Origin: Mikrocytos mackini
Taxonomy: Eukaryota > Endomyxa > Ascetosporea > Mikrocytida > Mikrocytiidae
Length of the DNA stretch: 49,075 nucleotides
Assembly: GCA_030180075.1 (NCBI GenBank)
Contig: JASNJN010000010.1
Location: 1 to 49,075 of the forward strand
Direction: 5' to 3'
The notes under the pieces were generated by a model. It did not search any database. It saw only the letters and a program-made list of their open reading frames with translations, and was not told where the DNA came from. Position 1 is the stretch's first letter. Each line of letters starts with the position of its first letter. Positions 39,129-49,075 of the stretch are shown in pieces. The position numbers were made by a program, and so were the translations under genes.

Positions 39129-39145
39129 AAATTTTTAAGTTTAAA
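39129..39145 (+). promoter_or_regulatory. AAATTT-type motif of the first family copy
   Basis: AAATTTTTAAGTTTAAA directly abuts the ATG at 39146. Confidence 0.45.
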
Positions 39146-40311
39146 ATGGGTGAGTTTAAAAGAAGTCTAAGAGACCATAAGCTACGTACAAATTACAAAA
39201 TAAAGCAAAGAAAATACAGTAAGAACCAAATAATGCTTATAATAGTAATAGTTTCATCTGCACTGTTCTTATTATGTTTAACAACCTACTTCTCAGGATC
39301 ATCTACATCATCAAAGGTCATCATAGAAACAACAAATCAAACCGCCGGGCCCCAACCAGAAAGTACTACACAATCTACCTCTATTAAAGAATCTAATCTT
39401 TTGGAAATTATCGAAGTCGATGTTGATGAACTATATTATATAGATGAATTCCAAGACATTTATAAATTCTTATTACCAAATTCCATATAGTAAACAGAAA
39501 AGACAGAAAACCATTCCTACTTTCTTTAAGCCAATACACAAAAAAGATGTTCGTTCATACTTTTCAAACTTGTGCATAGATTAAAAGTTTGTTTGACGAA
39601 TATCATTCACATTTTACTGATGGAAAATATCCTGGTGCTATAGAAGAAGCTCAGATTACATATGAAAAGGTTCTGGCTATGTATTCCAAAATGGCGTTCT
39701 TGTCATATAAAGAATTTCGAATTGCATACATGGACGACATTATGGAACTTGAAACCAGTGGAAAGTTTGGAACAGATCAACTTAAGCTCATAGTTCAGCA
39801 GTTACAACTTCAATACATTGTTCTTTTTACCGATCAGGTAATTAGTGCGTTTAAGCATGACCTTGTTAATCTTGTAAAAGAAGCTTTACAACAAATGCCA
39901 TTTGTAGACATTTGTAAAAAGATTTATTTATTAATGGGAACAATAAAAGATGAATTGTTAATTGAATTTGTAAAAGGAACGGATTTTAAGTTTAAAGAAG
40001 AAAAGGTTATAATCCCAAATTTACTAAGAACATTCCATGACTACTACAATTTTCTAGTACTAAATGTATACGTGGTCTTTATGCATGCTTTCAAGGTGAA
40101 TGAAAAGTATGAAGTAATAGATATAAATGAATATTATGGGAAGAGTCTAATAAATGATGTTAATAATGCTGATTTAAGAAAGCAAATAATAGATAAATGT
40201 AAAAAGGTGTTTATATTGATCATGGACATACACCATATGAATGATTTTTATAAAGAAAGCAAGCAAAAATTGGACGGTTGTAAAAAGATATTCCTTGAAG
40301 GAAAGTATTAA
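39146..40311 (+). pseudogene. Type II membrane protein family, copy 1 (frameshifted)
   Basis: The first 114 codons (39146-39490) give a basic N-terminus (KIKQRKYSKNQ), one membrane span (about 30-50, IMLIIVIVSSALFLLCLTTYF) and a Thr/Ser-rich stalk. A second frame (about 39580-40311) gives a helical domain of about 240 residues. A stretch in the third frame between them also reads like protein (KKDVRSYFSNLC), so about two frameshifts separate the halves. The C-terminal domain aligns distantly with copy 2 (LRTFHDYYNFLVLNVYVVFM against FDKATNFVMLTFYQVYLYIF), which makes this the most diverged family member. It could instead be an intact gene with sequence errors in homopolymers. Function unknown. 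Confidence 0.6.
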
Positions 40312-40554
40312 AAATAATAATATAAATAATTTTGAAATTTAGGATTAGTAAAATAGTAAAATTCTTTATATGCTTTTTATATGTATATTAGGATTATCAA
40401 AAAAATTTTCTAATATTTCAGTACACTTATCTTTGAAAACACCTTCTTTATTTCATAAAAGTTATAGAGTTTAGCCATTCCAAACTTTTGTGATTCATAT
40501 GCCGAACCTAAACCTCCAAACTTAAGATTCCTCGCGCTGTATTTTGGCTCACTT
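40312..40554. other. AT-rich spacer
   Basis: No gene or repeat recognised. Confidence 0.3.
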
Positions 40555-40975
40555 AAATATTCCCACAAAAACTTAAATTTTCCCACATATCTTTAAAATT
40601 TCCCACAAGTTCTGCAAACTTACCACAAAATATCAGCATTTAAATTTGGGATCATCGCTTGGTTTATTCTTTGACAACAAGTCTAAGTAGGTTATTTATA
40701 GCTTATATTTATTTACAAGGATAATATTTAGGTGATTTTTCAATTTATAACCCGTGTATACTCTGTTTCATGTTTGCTATAAATATTTATTAATAAAGAC
40801 GTTATATTATCGTAAATCTTGGCACAACGCAACAACATAACGTTTATCATGTCTTTAAAAGGCATATAGATAACACATATCAATAAATATCCAATTATAA
40901 ATGTGGAAATATTTAAAATTTGTGGGAAATTTTAAAACTTATGGGAAAATTTAAGTTTTTGTGGGAAGTTTTAAT
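40555..40975. mobile_element. 0.42-kb element with inverted arrays of TTCCCACAAA boxes
   Basis: The left end carries four boxes of TTCCCACAAAAACTT type with a 19-21-bp period (about 40560-40630). The right end carries four inverted boxes (GTGG/TGTGGGAA at about 40901, 40920, 40940 and 40960). The two outermost boxes agree over CCCACAAAAACTTAAATTTTCCCA in inverse orientation. No coding capacity. The boxes match those of the 6298-7077 repeat, so they are likely one wider family. Exact edges and target duplication are uncertain. Confidence 0.65.
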
Positions 40976-41113
40976 ATAACCCTGTATTTTACACCCAGTT
41001 TCAAAATAATGGCCATTTCGGAAAAAATTAATACAGTGGTCTCTGGTTAAATGTTTTTTATAATACCCCCAAAAATAGGGGTCCACTGCTTTAATTTTCA
41101 TAAATGTGATGAT

Positions 41114-41312
41114 TAGGGTTCGGAATATATTTGGCAAAACTTGTAGTCACATATTTTGGTAAAATTCGACACAAAATCTTTATAAATTAAGGAAGATTTT
41201 TAGGTATCACATATCTGAGTATTCTTTAATTTTGGAATTTCCTTTATAATATCGAAAATCACATATCTTCAACATATTTGATCGTTTTTTGTCACATATT
41301 TTCCGAACCCTA
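41114..41312. repeat. Small inverted-repeat element (about 199 bp)
   Basis: TAGGGTTCGGAA at the left is inverted at the right (TTCCGAACCCTA), with repeated TCACATAT inside. The length suits a MITE. GTGAT occurs near both edges but not symmetrically. Two undetermined bases follow at about 41328 and 41330. Confidence 0.4.
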
Positions 41313-41951
41313 GTGATAAAAACTTTGNANAATTTTAAAATTTTTTATAAGTTTTGAATTTTTCCCAACCTGGCTCCCAAAATGCGTTTTTAACTCCAAA
41401 GGTTATTTAATTTCGCTAATAATAATACATATGTATATAAATACACTCTACAAACCCAATACAAGCTAAAATAAGATAAGTTATGATTTTAACTGAATGG
41501 AATGTATTAAATAGTGTACAAATAGTTGGAATTTTTTGTTTTTGTTTGTAATTTGGTAGTATGTGTATATAAAACGGAGTGTTGTGTTATGTGAATACAT
41601 ATAGATACTAGAATGGTTATATATTATTTAATCAAGATGGTAATCTCTATATCCGAAGATATTCGATGTTTTGTTTTGAAAAATTATTTTTCTTACAAAA
41701 AGAATCTCTTCTTTCTTACTTTACGAGAAGTTTAATCCCAATATTGTAAGAGTGGGATTCTACTCAACAACTACTGTTTGCATGTAGTCGTATACGTACT
41801 ACGAACTTGTCTGACATAAAAGTTTTATTTCTCAACTCAGACTCTTCGAAGTTCTAAATCTTTACACATTAAATTCACATTTTAATAAACAACTTACATC
41901 ACACACTCACAACACACATTTTATATTTTATTGCTGCTCATAAAAAACCTA
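41313..41951. other. Upstream region of family copy 2, part of the duplicated unit
   Basis: From about 41590 on, this matches 45000-45351 upstream of copy 4 (AGAATGGTTAT, TTTTTCTTACAAAAA, GACATAAAA, CACATTTTATATTTTATTGC in the same order). The promoter and leader were therefore duplicated along with the gene. Confidence 0.6.
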
Positions 41952-43115
41952 ATGAAAATTCCTAAAAGAAGAGAATCTAAGATTAAAAATGGCGTACAGC
42001 AACGACCTGATAAGTTCATGAGGGTTATTTCTATCTTCATGGCGTGCTTTTTTGTGGCGATGCTCATTTGCATCTTAATTTTAAACTCAAGGATTGGCAA
42101 AACTGATAATACGCAAAAAGATGCTTCGAGTGGAAAAGATAAAAGTTCTAATGTTGTTAACATAGAAGAAAAAACTGTTCCACCAAGCGACAAAGACAAA
42201 CAACAAACAACTATATCCGACTTCGTTAATGATACAATAGAAATAAACAACACGGCGTTTTTAAAAGACCAATTTCGTAAAAAAAGACAAATTAAAACCG
42301 ATGTTAATAGCAAGATATTAGAAATAGAAAAAGACTACAATTTGTCAGAACAAACAAGTAACAATTTTAATTCAATCCAATTCTTTTTCAGGTCTTCAAT
42401 GAGAAAAACAAATCAAGAAAATGACTCTATGGCGGAAAAAATCATCAAATTTTTTGAAATAATATATGAAATTCAGGAATCAATCAACGGTTACAATAGA
42501 ATAACTCTACTCGATAATAAAGACATAGATAGGAAAATAGATAACCTTAAAGTTTGCATTAATTATATGGTGTTATATGAAGGACTTTATGGTGTATCAA
42601 AAGTGTTGAAACGAGTAATAAAAGATGATAAAGAGTATCGAGAAACGGTTGAAAACAATTTGAGAGAAATACCCGGAATGGATAAATTCATAGGTGCATA
42701 TGCACGGGCATTAAAAGACTCATCAATAAACGTCTACAAAGAAATTGAAGTTAATATTCTTCCGTTTAAAAATGACAATGATGATACACAGGAAAATATA
42801 CCGACTGTATTTTTGATACAAGACTTTGATAAAGCGACCAATTTTGTTATGCTTACATTTTATCAGGTATATTTATATATCTTTACCTATGATGCAGAAA
42901 AAAAAGAAATACAGTTATCTACCGAGTTTATAGATACAGTAAAGAAAATATTTAAACCGAAGTTAGAAACGTTTAATCAAGGAACTATGAAAGTAAATAC
43001 GTCATGTAGTGAACTCTTTAAGATAAACATTAAGGAATTTGGTAACCACTCGTTGGTATCTAATATTGCTTATAAAAATTGTTTTGATAGTATAAACATA
43101 TGGATGATGAGTTAA
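41952..43115 (+). CDS. Type II membrane protein family, copy 2 (intact, 387 aa)
   Basis: Start taken at the ATG at 41952 (MKIPKRRESKIKNG); the frame is open from an upstream TTG, but copies 3 and 4 also start at this ATG. A basic cytosolic N-terminus of about 23 residues is followed by one signal-anchor span (about 27-46, ISIFMACFFVAMLICILILN), a Lys/Ser-rich stalk, and a helical ectodomain (about 85-387) with a conserved core near ENNLREIPGMDKFIGAYARA and a hydrophobic segment NFVMLTFYQVYLYIF. Few cysteines. No known family recognised. It is the intact reference for the decayed copies 1, 3 and 4. A surface-exposed or exported role is inferred from topology and copy number. Confidence 0.82.
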   Translation: MKIPKRRESKIKNGVQQRPDKFMRVISIFMACFFVAMLICILILNSRIGKTDNTQKDASSGKDKSSNVVNIEEKTVPPSDKDKQQTTISDFVNDTIEINNTAFLKDQFRKKRQIKTDVNSKILEIEKDYNLSEQTSNNFNSIQFFFRSSMRKTNQENDSMAEKIIKFFEIIYEIQESINGYNRITLLDNKDIDRKIDNLKVCINYMVLYEGLYGVSKVLKRVIKDDKEYRETVENNLREIPGMDKFIGAYARALKDSSINVYKEIEVNILPFKNDNDDTQENIPTVFLIQDFDKATNFVMLTFYQVYLYIFTYDAEKKEIQLSTEFIDTVKKIFKPKLETFNQGTMKVNTSCSELFKINIKEFGNHSLVSNIAYKNCFDSINIWMMS

Positions 43116-43455
43116 CGAAGTATTTGGAGAAATAAATAATTTACATTTTACATAAATCTGACAATAAAGCATTCTAAAAGCTTTGTTTTCTTTTAAAAAT
43201 ATAAAATAATAAGCTTCAAACTTAAAACGAACATTTTTCTATAAAGAGTGGGTATTTTAAATCAAATAGTGATTGATAATAAGAAAATGATGTAAGCAAT
43301 ATTTTAGACGAATATTTTTAATTGTTATAATTTATTTTAAAAAGCTATTTTTAACATATTTCTTTCGAAGCAATTTGTTCCAATCTGAGACCTATGACTA
43401 TAAACACACAAACATTAGTTAAAATTCTGTGTACCTTAAAAAACTTATTTAAGCG

Positions 43456-44676
43456 TCAATCTATAACTTTAGCTTTTTCTAATAACTGTTTTAAATTTTC
43501 TACGCAATTCTCAAAGTCTTTCTCCCAGCTTTTCTTATATTTTCTTCCTTTATCGTAAAACAGCCCATATATATTCTGACATGATTTTTCGACTTTCACT
43601 ATCTCTTATTCACTACTTTCAGCGTCTATTACCCTATCCAATTTTTTGTATATGAAATTTCTCAATTCCTCGTGAACACATACTTTATCCTGTTTACTTA
43701 AATCAAAAATCAGAAACAAAGCATGAAACATGGAAAACTTAACAAAATTCCTGATCTTATCGATATCATAAATCGATAACATATCCGTCCCCTCCGTTGT
43801 TCAAGTTTTATCTTCAAATAAACCAATGTTTACTCTAGTTTCTTTATATAATTTCATTGAAGTTTTTTCTAGAATATTTTGTATCTTCATCACAAATATT
43901 CTTATTCGATCGTTTTTAAACGTTTCTTCTATACGATCCACAAAGTAATACCCATCAAAGAAACATAACACAGGGATTTGGGCAGTTTCGTAAAGCATGT
44001 AGTATAGAGTTGAATAATTCAGATAAACTCCTAGTAATGCAGAATCGCTTTTGTAATCTTCAACCATTATCCAGCTGGTTAGTTCTTTATCATTGGTAAG
44101 CTCATACATGGTTGAAATGATGCAAAACAGATTCAACACTTTTGTAATTGTGAACCATCACTAATGTGCAAGTTGTAACTGAACTGAATTTGGTTAATTT
44201 TATCAACGCTGGTCTTAACCTTCTTGTAATACGGATAAAATCTCGGGGCTAAATTGTGAACGTAATCTAATAAAACAACAGGTTTGATTGGCGGGTCCAT
44301 TATCCGTTTTATAGGAAAAAATGATGAGTAGATTTTTGAATAATCTGGAAATTCAATGCCGTTGTTTGTGTTAATATCATCAGTTATGCCATCAATTGAG
44401 TCTAAGGTGTAGTCTTCCTCAAAGTTGGTTTTGTTGTCTTTTTCGTCTTTGTCTTCTTTTTGAATTATATTCCCAACATTAGAGCTTTTGTCTTTTCATT
44501 CGAAGTATCTTTCTGGTTATTGTTAGTTTGTCCTTTTCCAGGTTGAACTTTATTATGCAAATAGAAACCCCTATAAAAGAGCACGTCATGAAGACAAACA
44601 TAACCCTCATGAACTTATCAGGTCGTTTCTTTACACCATCTTGAATCTTAGAAGTTTTTCTTTTCGGGATTTTCAT
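43456..44676 (-). pseudogene. Type II membrane protein family, copy 3 (inverted, decayed)
   Basis: The 5' end (44479-44676) matches copies 2 and 4 almost residue for residue: MKIPKRKTSKIQDGVKKRPD, then the span VMFVFMTCSFIGVSICII. The rest is shifted and interrupted in several places: an open piece at 43801-44139 (VYLNYSTLYYMLYETAQI... RVNIGLFE, matching INYMVLYEGLYGVSK... EVNILPF) and a tail read as DIDKIRNFVKFSMFHALFLIF and ending KAKVID at 43456. The C-terminal half is far more diverged from copy 2 than the N-terminal anchor is. It lies head-to-head with copy 4. Several lesions, so a pseudogene. Confidence 0.75.
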
Positions 44677-45351
44677 TTATATTTTTGTGAGAGCCATATA
44701 ATTTAAGAAAAGTTTCTTAATCATTTACTATTAAGTGTCCGATAAGGCATTAACTGGTCGTGTAAGTGATGTGAAGCGGTAAGAATAGAGGCTGGGAAAG
44801 TTAGTCTTTAAGTCACGAATTGGTGAATCGACCCATCTATTTGTGATCAATAGTAGTGGAGTAGAGTTTCACTCTTTCAATGTTGCAATTGAATGTCACA
44901 GAAGAACAGGAAGGATGGATTCTTCTTGTAAGAAATAAATTTTAAAATGATAATAGCTAAGGTTGGGAATGTAGAATAGAATGTGGTATTATGATAATAC
45001 ATAAAGATACCGGAATGGTTATAGGTTAGTGAATCATAGTGGAAATCTCTAAATCTGGAAACATTCGATTCGTTATTCTGAAATTTTATTTTTTCTTACA
45101 AAAACATCTCTTCTTTCTGGCTTCTTTGAAGTTGAACTACAACATCAGAATGACTGGTTTCTTCTCCATTACTACAGTTTGCATGTAACGGTATCCAACC
45201 TACAAACAGGCTGACATAAAAATTATTTCTTTCTACGACCTGTTCTGACAACTTTAAATCATGTACACGTCCAATTCGTATTTTACTAGACAACTCACAT
45301 TACACACTAATAAAACGCATTTTATATTTTATTGCTACTCATAAAAAACTT
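44677..45351. promoter_or_regulatory. Head-to-head upstream regions of copies 3 and 4
   Basis: The right half (about 45000-45351) matches the upstream DNA of copy 2. The left half, read on the minus strand, also resembles it (TTTCTTACAAGAAGAATC, GAAAGAGTGAAACTCTACTC against GTAAGAGTGGGATTCTACTC). So three copies share one ancestral upstream region of at least 250 bp. Confidence 0.55.
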
Positions 45352-46518
45352 ATGAAAATTTCCAAAAGAAGAGAATCTAAGATTAAAGATAACGTACAGC
45401 AAAAACCTGATAAGTTCATGAGGGTTATGTTTGTCTTCATGACGTGCTCTTTTATAGGGGTTTTTATTTGCATAATAAAGTTCAACTTAGACAATGGACA
45501 ATCTAACAATAACCGGGAAGATACTTCAAATGAAAAAGACAAAAGCTCTAATGTTGTTAACATTGAAAAAAAAACTGCCCCGTCAAGCGACGAAAACGAA
45601 TACCAAACGACTTTATCCAACTTTGTTAATGATACAATAGAAATTAACAACACAGCGTTTATACAAGACCAATTTCGCAAAAAGAAACTAACAAAAACCT
45701 ATATAAATGACAGAATATCGAAAATCGAAGAAGAATATCAAATTAAAGAAGGAACAAGCGATACTTTTGGTTTAATTCAGTTCTATATAAAATCTTTGAA
45801 GAAAAAGATAAACCAAAAAAATTATCCCATGGCAGAAAGAATCATCAAATTTTTCGATACAATATTCGAAACTCAAAAATCAATAAACAGTTACAACAAG
45901 ATCACTTGATTTTATAATAATGACAGGTCTACGGAAATAGATAATCTTATAGTTTACATTAATTATATGATATTATATGAAGGGCTTTATGGAGCATCAA
46001 AAATGCTAAAAAGTGCAATAAAAGATAATAAAGAGTACCGAGAAAAGGTTGAAAACAATTTGAGAGAAATACCACGAATGGATAAATTCATAGGTGCATA
46101 TGCACGGGCATTAAAAGACTCATCAACAAATGTCTATCAGAAAACTGAAGTCAATGTCCCTCCTTTTAAAAACGGCAACTATGGTGATACAAAGGGAAAT
46201 ACACGGACCGTATTTTTGATCCAAGATTTTGATAAAGTGACCAATTTTGTTATGCTTACATTTTATCAGGTATATTTTTATATCTTTACCTATGATACGG
46301 GGAAAAAAGAAATACAGTTATCTACCGAGTTTATAGATACAGTAAAGAAAATATGTAAGCCGGAATTAGACAAATTTAATCAAGAAATTGCGAAAGTGAA
46401 CACTTCCTGTAAGGAAGTCTTTAAGATTACCATTGAGGAACTTGGTAGCCACTCACTGGCATCAAATATTGCTTATAGACTTTGTTTTGATAGTATAAAC
46501 ACAATGATGATGAGTTAA
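45352..46518 (+). pseudogene. Type II membrane protein family, copy 4 (one in-frame TGA)
   Basis: 388 codons collinear with copy 2 in a single frame, from MKISKRRESKIKDNVQQKPD to MMMS, interrupted only by a TGA at 45907-45909 where copy 2 reads CTA (NRITLL against NKIT-stop-F). Anchor, stalk and ectodomain are all present. The region 46050-46350 is nearly identical to copy 2 at the DNA level, while the stalk is much more diverged. A nonsense-inactivated recent copy is the simplest reading; a sequencing error or read-through would make it a functional gene. Confidence 0.75.
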
Positions 46519-47668
46519 GGAAGTGTTGGAAACATAAATAATTTACATTTTATAGAAATCTGATAATAAAGCGTTTAAAAGTTTTGTTTTCTTTAAGAAA
46601 TGTTCAATAACAATGTAAATTATAAAATATATTCTTACTATACGGCTTCGAGTTTATTTTTGTTTAAAATTAGGCATTTTTCATAAAATAGTAATTGTAC
46701 ATTAAAATAATAAAAAATATCACGAGATTGGTTAACATTTTTGAAAAAGGAATTTTGTAGGATTTTAGGGCACTTGTTAGATTTTTGGTAAATAAACCCA
46801 TTTTCGAAGCAAAGTTATCAAAAATCTTGCAAAATACCAAAAAGAAAAAATTTTAATTTTTTTTGAAAAATACACAAATTTCTGATAAAAACGTCATTAA
46901 TTTATAACAAAAAAGATTAACAAATGTAAGTTTTTATCGAAATATGAAAAATATTTTTAAAATAAGGACAATTTTACCTTTAATCCTTACTATACACTAA
47001 ATCCATTGGCTGTTATTAGAATTGGAAAATATAAGATAAAATAGAGGCCCCATATTTTTGGCGAATTCAACTCAATATATTTTATAAATTTATTTAAAAA
47101 TTTAGGCGTCCCATATCTGAGTATTCATAAATTTAAATTTATTATTAGGAACTTATTAATCTGAAAAACTCTTTCATTTCGGCACCCATTTTGTTTTATT
47201 CAGGTATATTATTTAAACCATATAGAGGTATAGTTGTAATAGAATTTGGACATATCTGGATATATGTTTATTTTTGGTATTTGAAATTTAAAATTTGGGG
47301 AAAAAACTACAACATTAAATAACGTCAACCACGAGCAATGGACAACAACCACAGACATTCTACTGTCGGGTCACAACACCCTAGATTCACAGATAACTTC
47401 ACAGACTAACCGAAGAAAGGATAGCGTTGTTCCACAACAGAGACAAAAACTTTGCAAAATACCAGGAACACGTTATTTAACAGTGATGAAGTTGTTTTAG
47501 GGGCAGAAACCTCAATGAATACATCAATTTACCCGGACTAGCTGAACAAGCGAAATATATTACAAATACTTCGGAAATTTCAACTAAACATAATGTAAAG
47601 GTGGAAAATCCTGTTTTGGGGTGATTTAAGGGTGTTTCGACTGAAAAGAAGCAAATTTTCCCCATGAA
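46519..47668. other. AT-rich 3' flank with a short inverted repeat
   Basis: The first 100 bp match the 3' flank of copy 2 (TTTACATTTTA, GATAATAAAGC, TTTTGTTTTCTTT), closing the duplicated unit. TTAAATAACGT (about 47315) recurs inverted as ACGTTATTTAA (about 47470), enclosing a slightly GC-richer 166-bp stretch. No gene recognised. Confidence 0.45.
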
Positions 47669-48701
47669 TAGAGTTTCCAATTATCGACTTTGAAAAATGA
47701 AACCGGTATCGTCTCTTACAATCTAATACCGGTATTATCGGTTTTTTAATTATTCTTTGATTTGTCTGGATATTTTGTTTAAAATCTCCAAAATGTCGAA
47801 GAAATATAAATTCACCACTTCAGTATACTCATAGATGGTACTATAAAACTAAAGACTACGAACATCTTTATTTATTAACATCATATTTAAAATATACGTG
47901 GCGTTTTATTCGGATTTAAATATAAACAGTATTAAGAATATGTATGTTATACTTGTTAAAATAAAATTATTTAATATAATATGATCAAAATACTAAACTA
48001 AATTTTAAATCATTGAAAATCTACGTTTTCTTAAGAAATTAAAAGTATTGTAAATTTATAATAACCAAAGCAGATAAACTAAGAAATATAACTGGAAATA
48101 ATTCATCGAAGAAACGTCAAAACGTTGAATCCTATTTGTATGTGAAGTATTACATAATATCTTAAACTCTATGCAAGTATGAGTACAAATCTATCAATTA
48201 TAGATTGGTATAAAATCATTTAAAAAGTTTACATATCGAGGCTAATCACAACATATACTCCCAATTAAAATAATATCGTAAGTTAAAATCTTTGTATAAC
48301 ATCTTATAAAAAATAGGTTTATCTTCAAAATCACAATCCATGCATTAAATAACGAATAAAAACTTTAGCTGATATATGAATAATTGAAATTAATTATATT
48401 ACATTTTATATATTGAGGAATGGGCATCTTCTTTAGTTACACTTCATTTTGAGGCATTTCAACCTCCAAATACATCATTTATTATCTAGAAATAGTAGGA
48501 AAATATAAAGTGAAAAATGAATCAAAACCTAATTGCAACACAATAATTTACTTAAAAACTACGAATTACAGAAAATACTTCAATTAAAATCTAATACCGG
48601 TAATATTACCAAATACCGGTAATGGACGATAATATTCGATAACGATAATGGACGAAATACCGGTATATCGAGTAATACCGGTATTAATTTTGGAAACTCT
48701 A
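47669..48701. mobile_element. 1.03-kb inverted-repeat element with ACCGGTATT boxes
   Basis: The ends are perfect 12-bp inverted repeats, TAGAGTTTCCAA (47669-47680) and TTGGAAACTCTA (48690-48701). ACCGGTATT/AATACCGGT boxes cluster just inside both ends: two on the left (about 47702 and 47728) and four on the right (about 48596-48682), none in the AT-rich core. A TA target duplication is possible if the element starts at GAGTTTCC. No coding capacity. Superfamily not determined. Confidence 0.55.
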
Positions 48702-49075
48702 GGTGTATACACGAATTTTTCAGAAAATGTTTGACTCAAAATATATACAATATTTCAAAAATAAATTGAAATTTTTTTAAATAAATTATGTGTTTTTAAG
48801 AGATCTCGCGATTCCATATCTCAGAATTATTTTCTGAATTTTTATTTATCGTAAAATGAAAAAATAAAAAATATGCTACATAAATCTCAAAAAATGGGGT
48901 CACGAGTATAGGCCCCATATTGAAAAAAATTTTTACCGAAAGAAAGATGTTAAAATATAGCTCATTTTAACATTTTGAAACTTTTTTCAAAAAAAATTGT
49001 AAATAAACATTCTACTTTTTACTTTTATCCCAAACTATTATTTTTCAAAAAAATTTTAAATTTTTGAAAAAGTGT
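48702..49075. other. AT-rich right edge
   Basis: No gene recognised. AGGCCCCATAT (about 48872-48882) recurs from about 47045, so fragments of a dispersed repeat may flank the preceding element. Confidence 0.3.

Noticed and set aside
1-49075. CRISPR arrays, operons with bacterial ribosome sites, or prophage
   Set aside because: None seen. The repeat arrays are short-period and terminal to inverted-repeat elements, and all recognisable genes are eukaryotic.

Overview
The window looks like a chromosome segment of a microsporidian, or a very close relative, with an unusually AT-rich and transposon-laden genome. The reasons are: intronless, compact, fast-evolving eukaryotic housekeeping genes (NAC-alpha, threonyl-tRNA synthetase, class I histone deacetylase, cohesin SCC3, ITP pyrophosphatase, a PI3-kinase); intergenic gaps of tens to a few hundred bases in the gene-rich part; an AAATTT-type motif pressed against several start codons; and orphan secreted or membrane proteins. 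The taxon is an inference; no rRNA or tRNA gene was identified.

Layout. 1-9.0 kb is a transposon graveyard: two pieces of one Ty3/gypsy-type lineage (1-230 and about 2.27-4.83 kb), candidate mariner-like, piggyBac-like and hAT-like MITEs, and a 3.8-kb element with long inverted ends (5196-9006). That element holds a near-perfect 338-bp inverted repeat and a hairpin-rich GC island. 9.2-15.6 kb carries a 1235-aa orphan, NAC-alpha, a mucin-like type I membrane protein and the 3' part of a second, divergent ThrRS gene cut off by an LTR. 15.6-19.8 kb is a young Ty3/gypsy element. 19.9-24.7 kb holds a foldback-like element, a smaller inverted-array element and the 5' end of a hAT transposon. 25.0-39.0 kb is the gene-dense core: ITPase, class I-like PI3-kinase, RPD3-type deacetylase, SCC3, an auxilin-type PTEN-like/C2 protein, a secreted orphan and the full-length ThrRS. 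39.1-46.5 kb is a four-copy family of type II membrane proteins in various states of decay. 46.5-49.1 kb is AT-rich with one more inverted-repeat element.

Functionally the core genes cover nucleotide-pool cleaning, translation, chromatin and cohesion. Two further genes suggest 3-phosphoinositide and endocytic membrane work: a p110-like kinase and, 4.3 kb further on, a free-standing auxilin-type phosphatase-like/C2 protein. The most distinctive non-coding pattern is a group of unrelated-looking elements whose inverted ends are arrays of roughly 20-bp boxes, three of them built round CCACAAA-like cores. The tandem membrane-protein family, duplicated together with its upstream DNA, is the best candidate for a lineage-specific exported or surface protein system.
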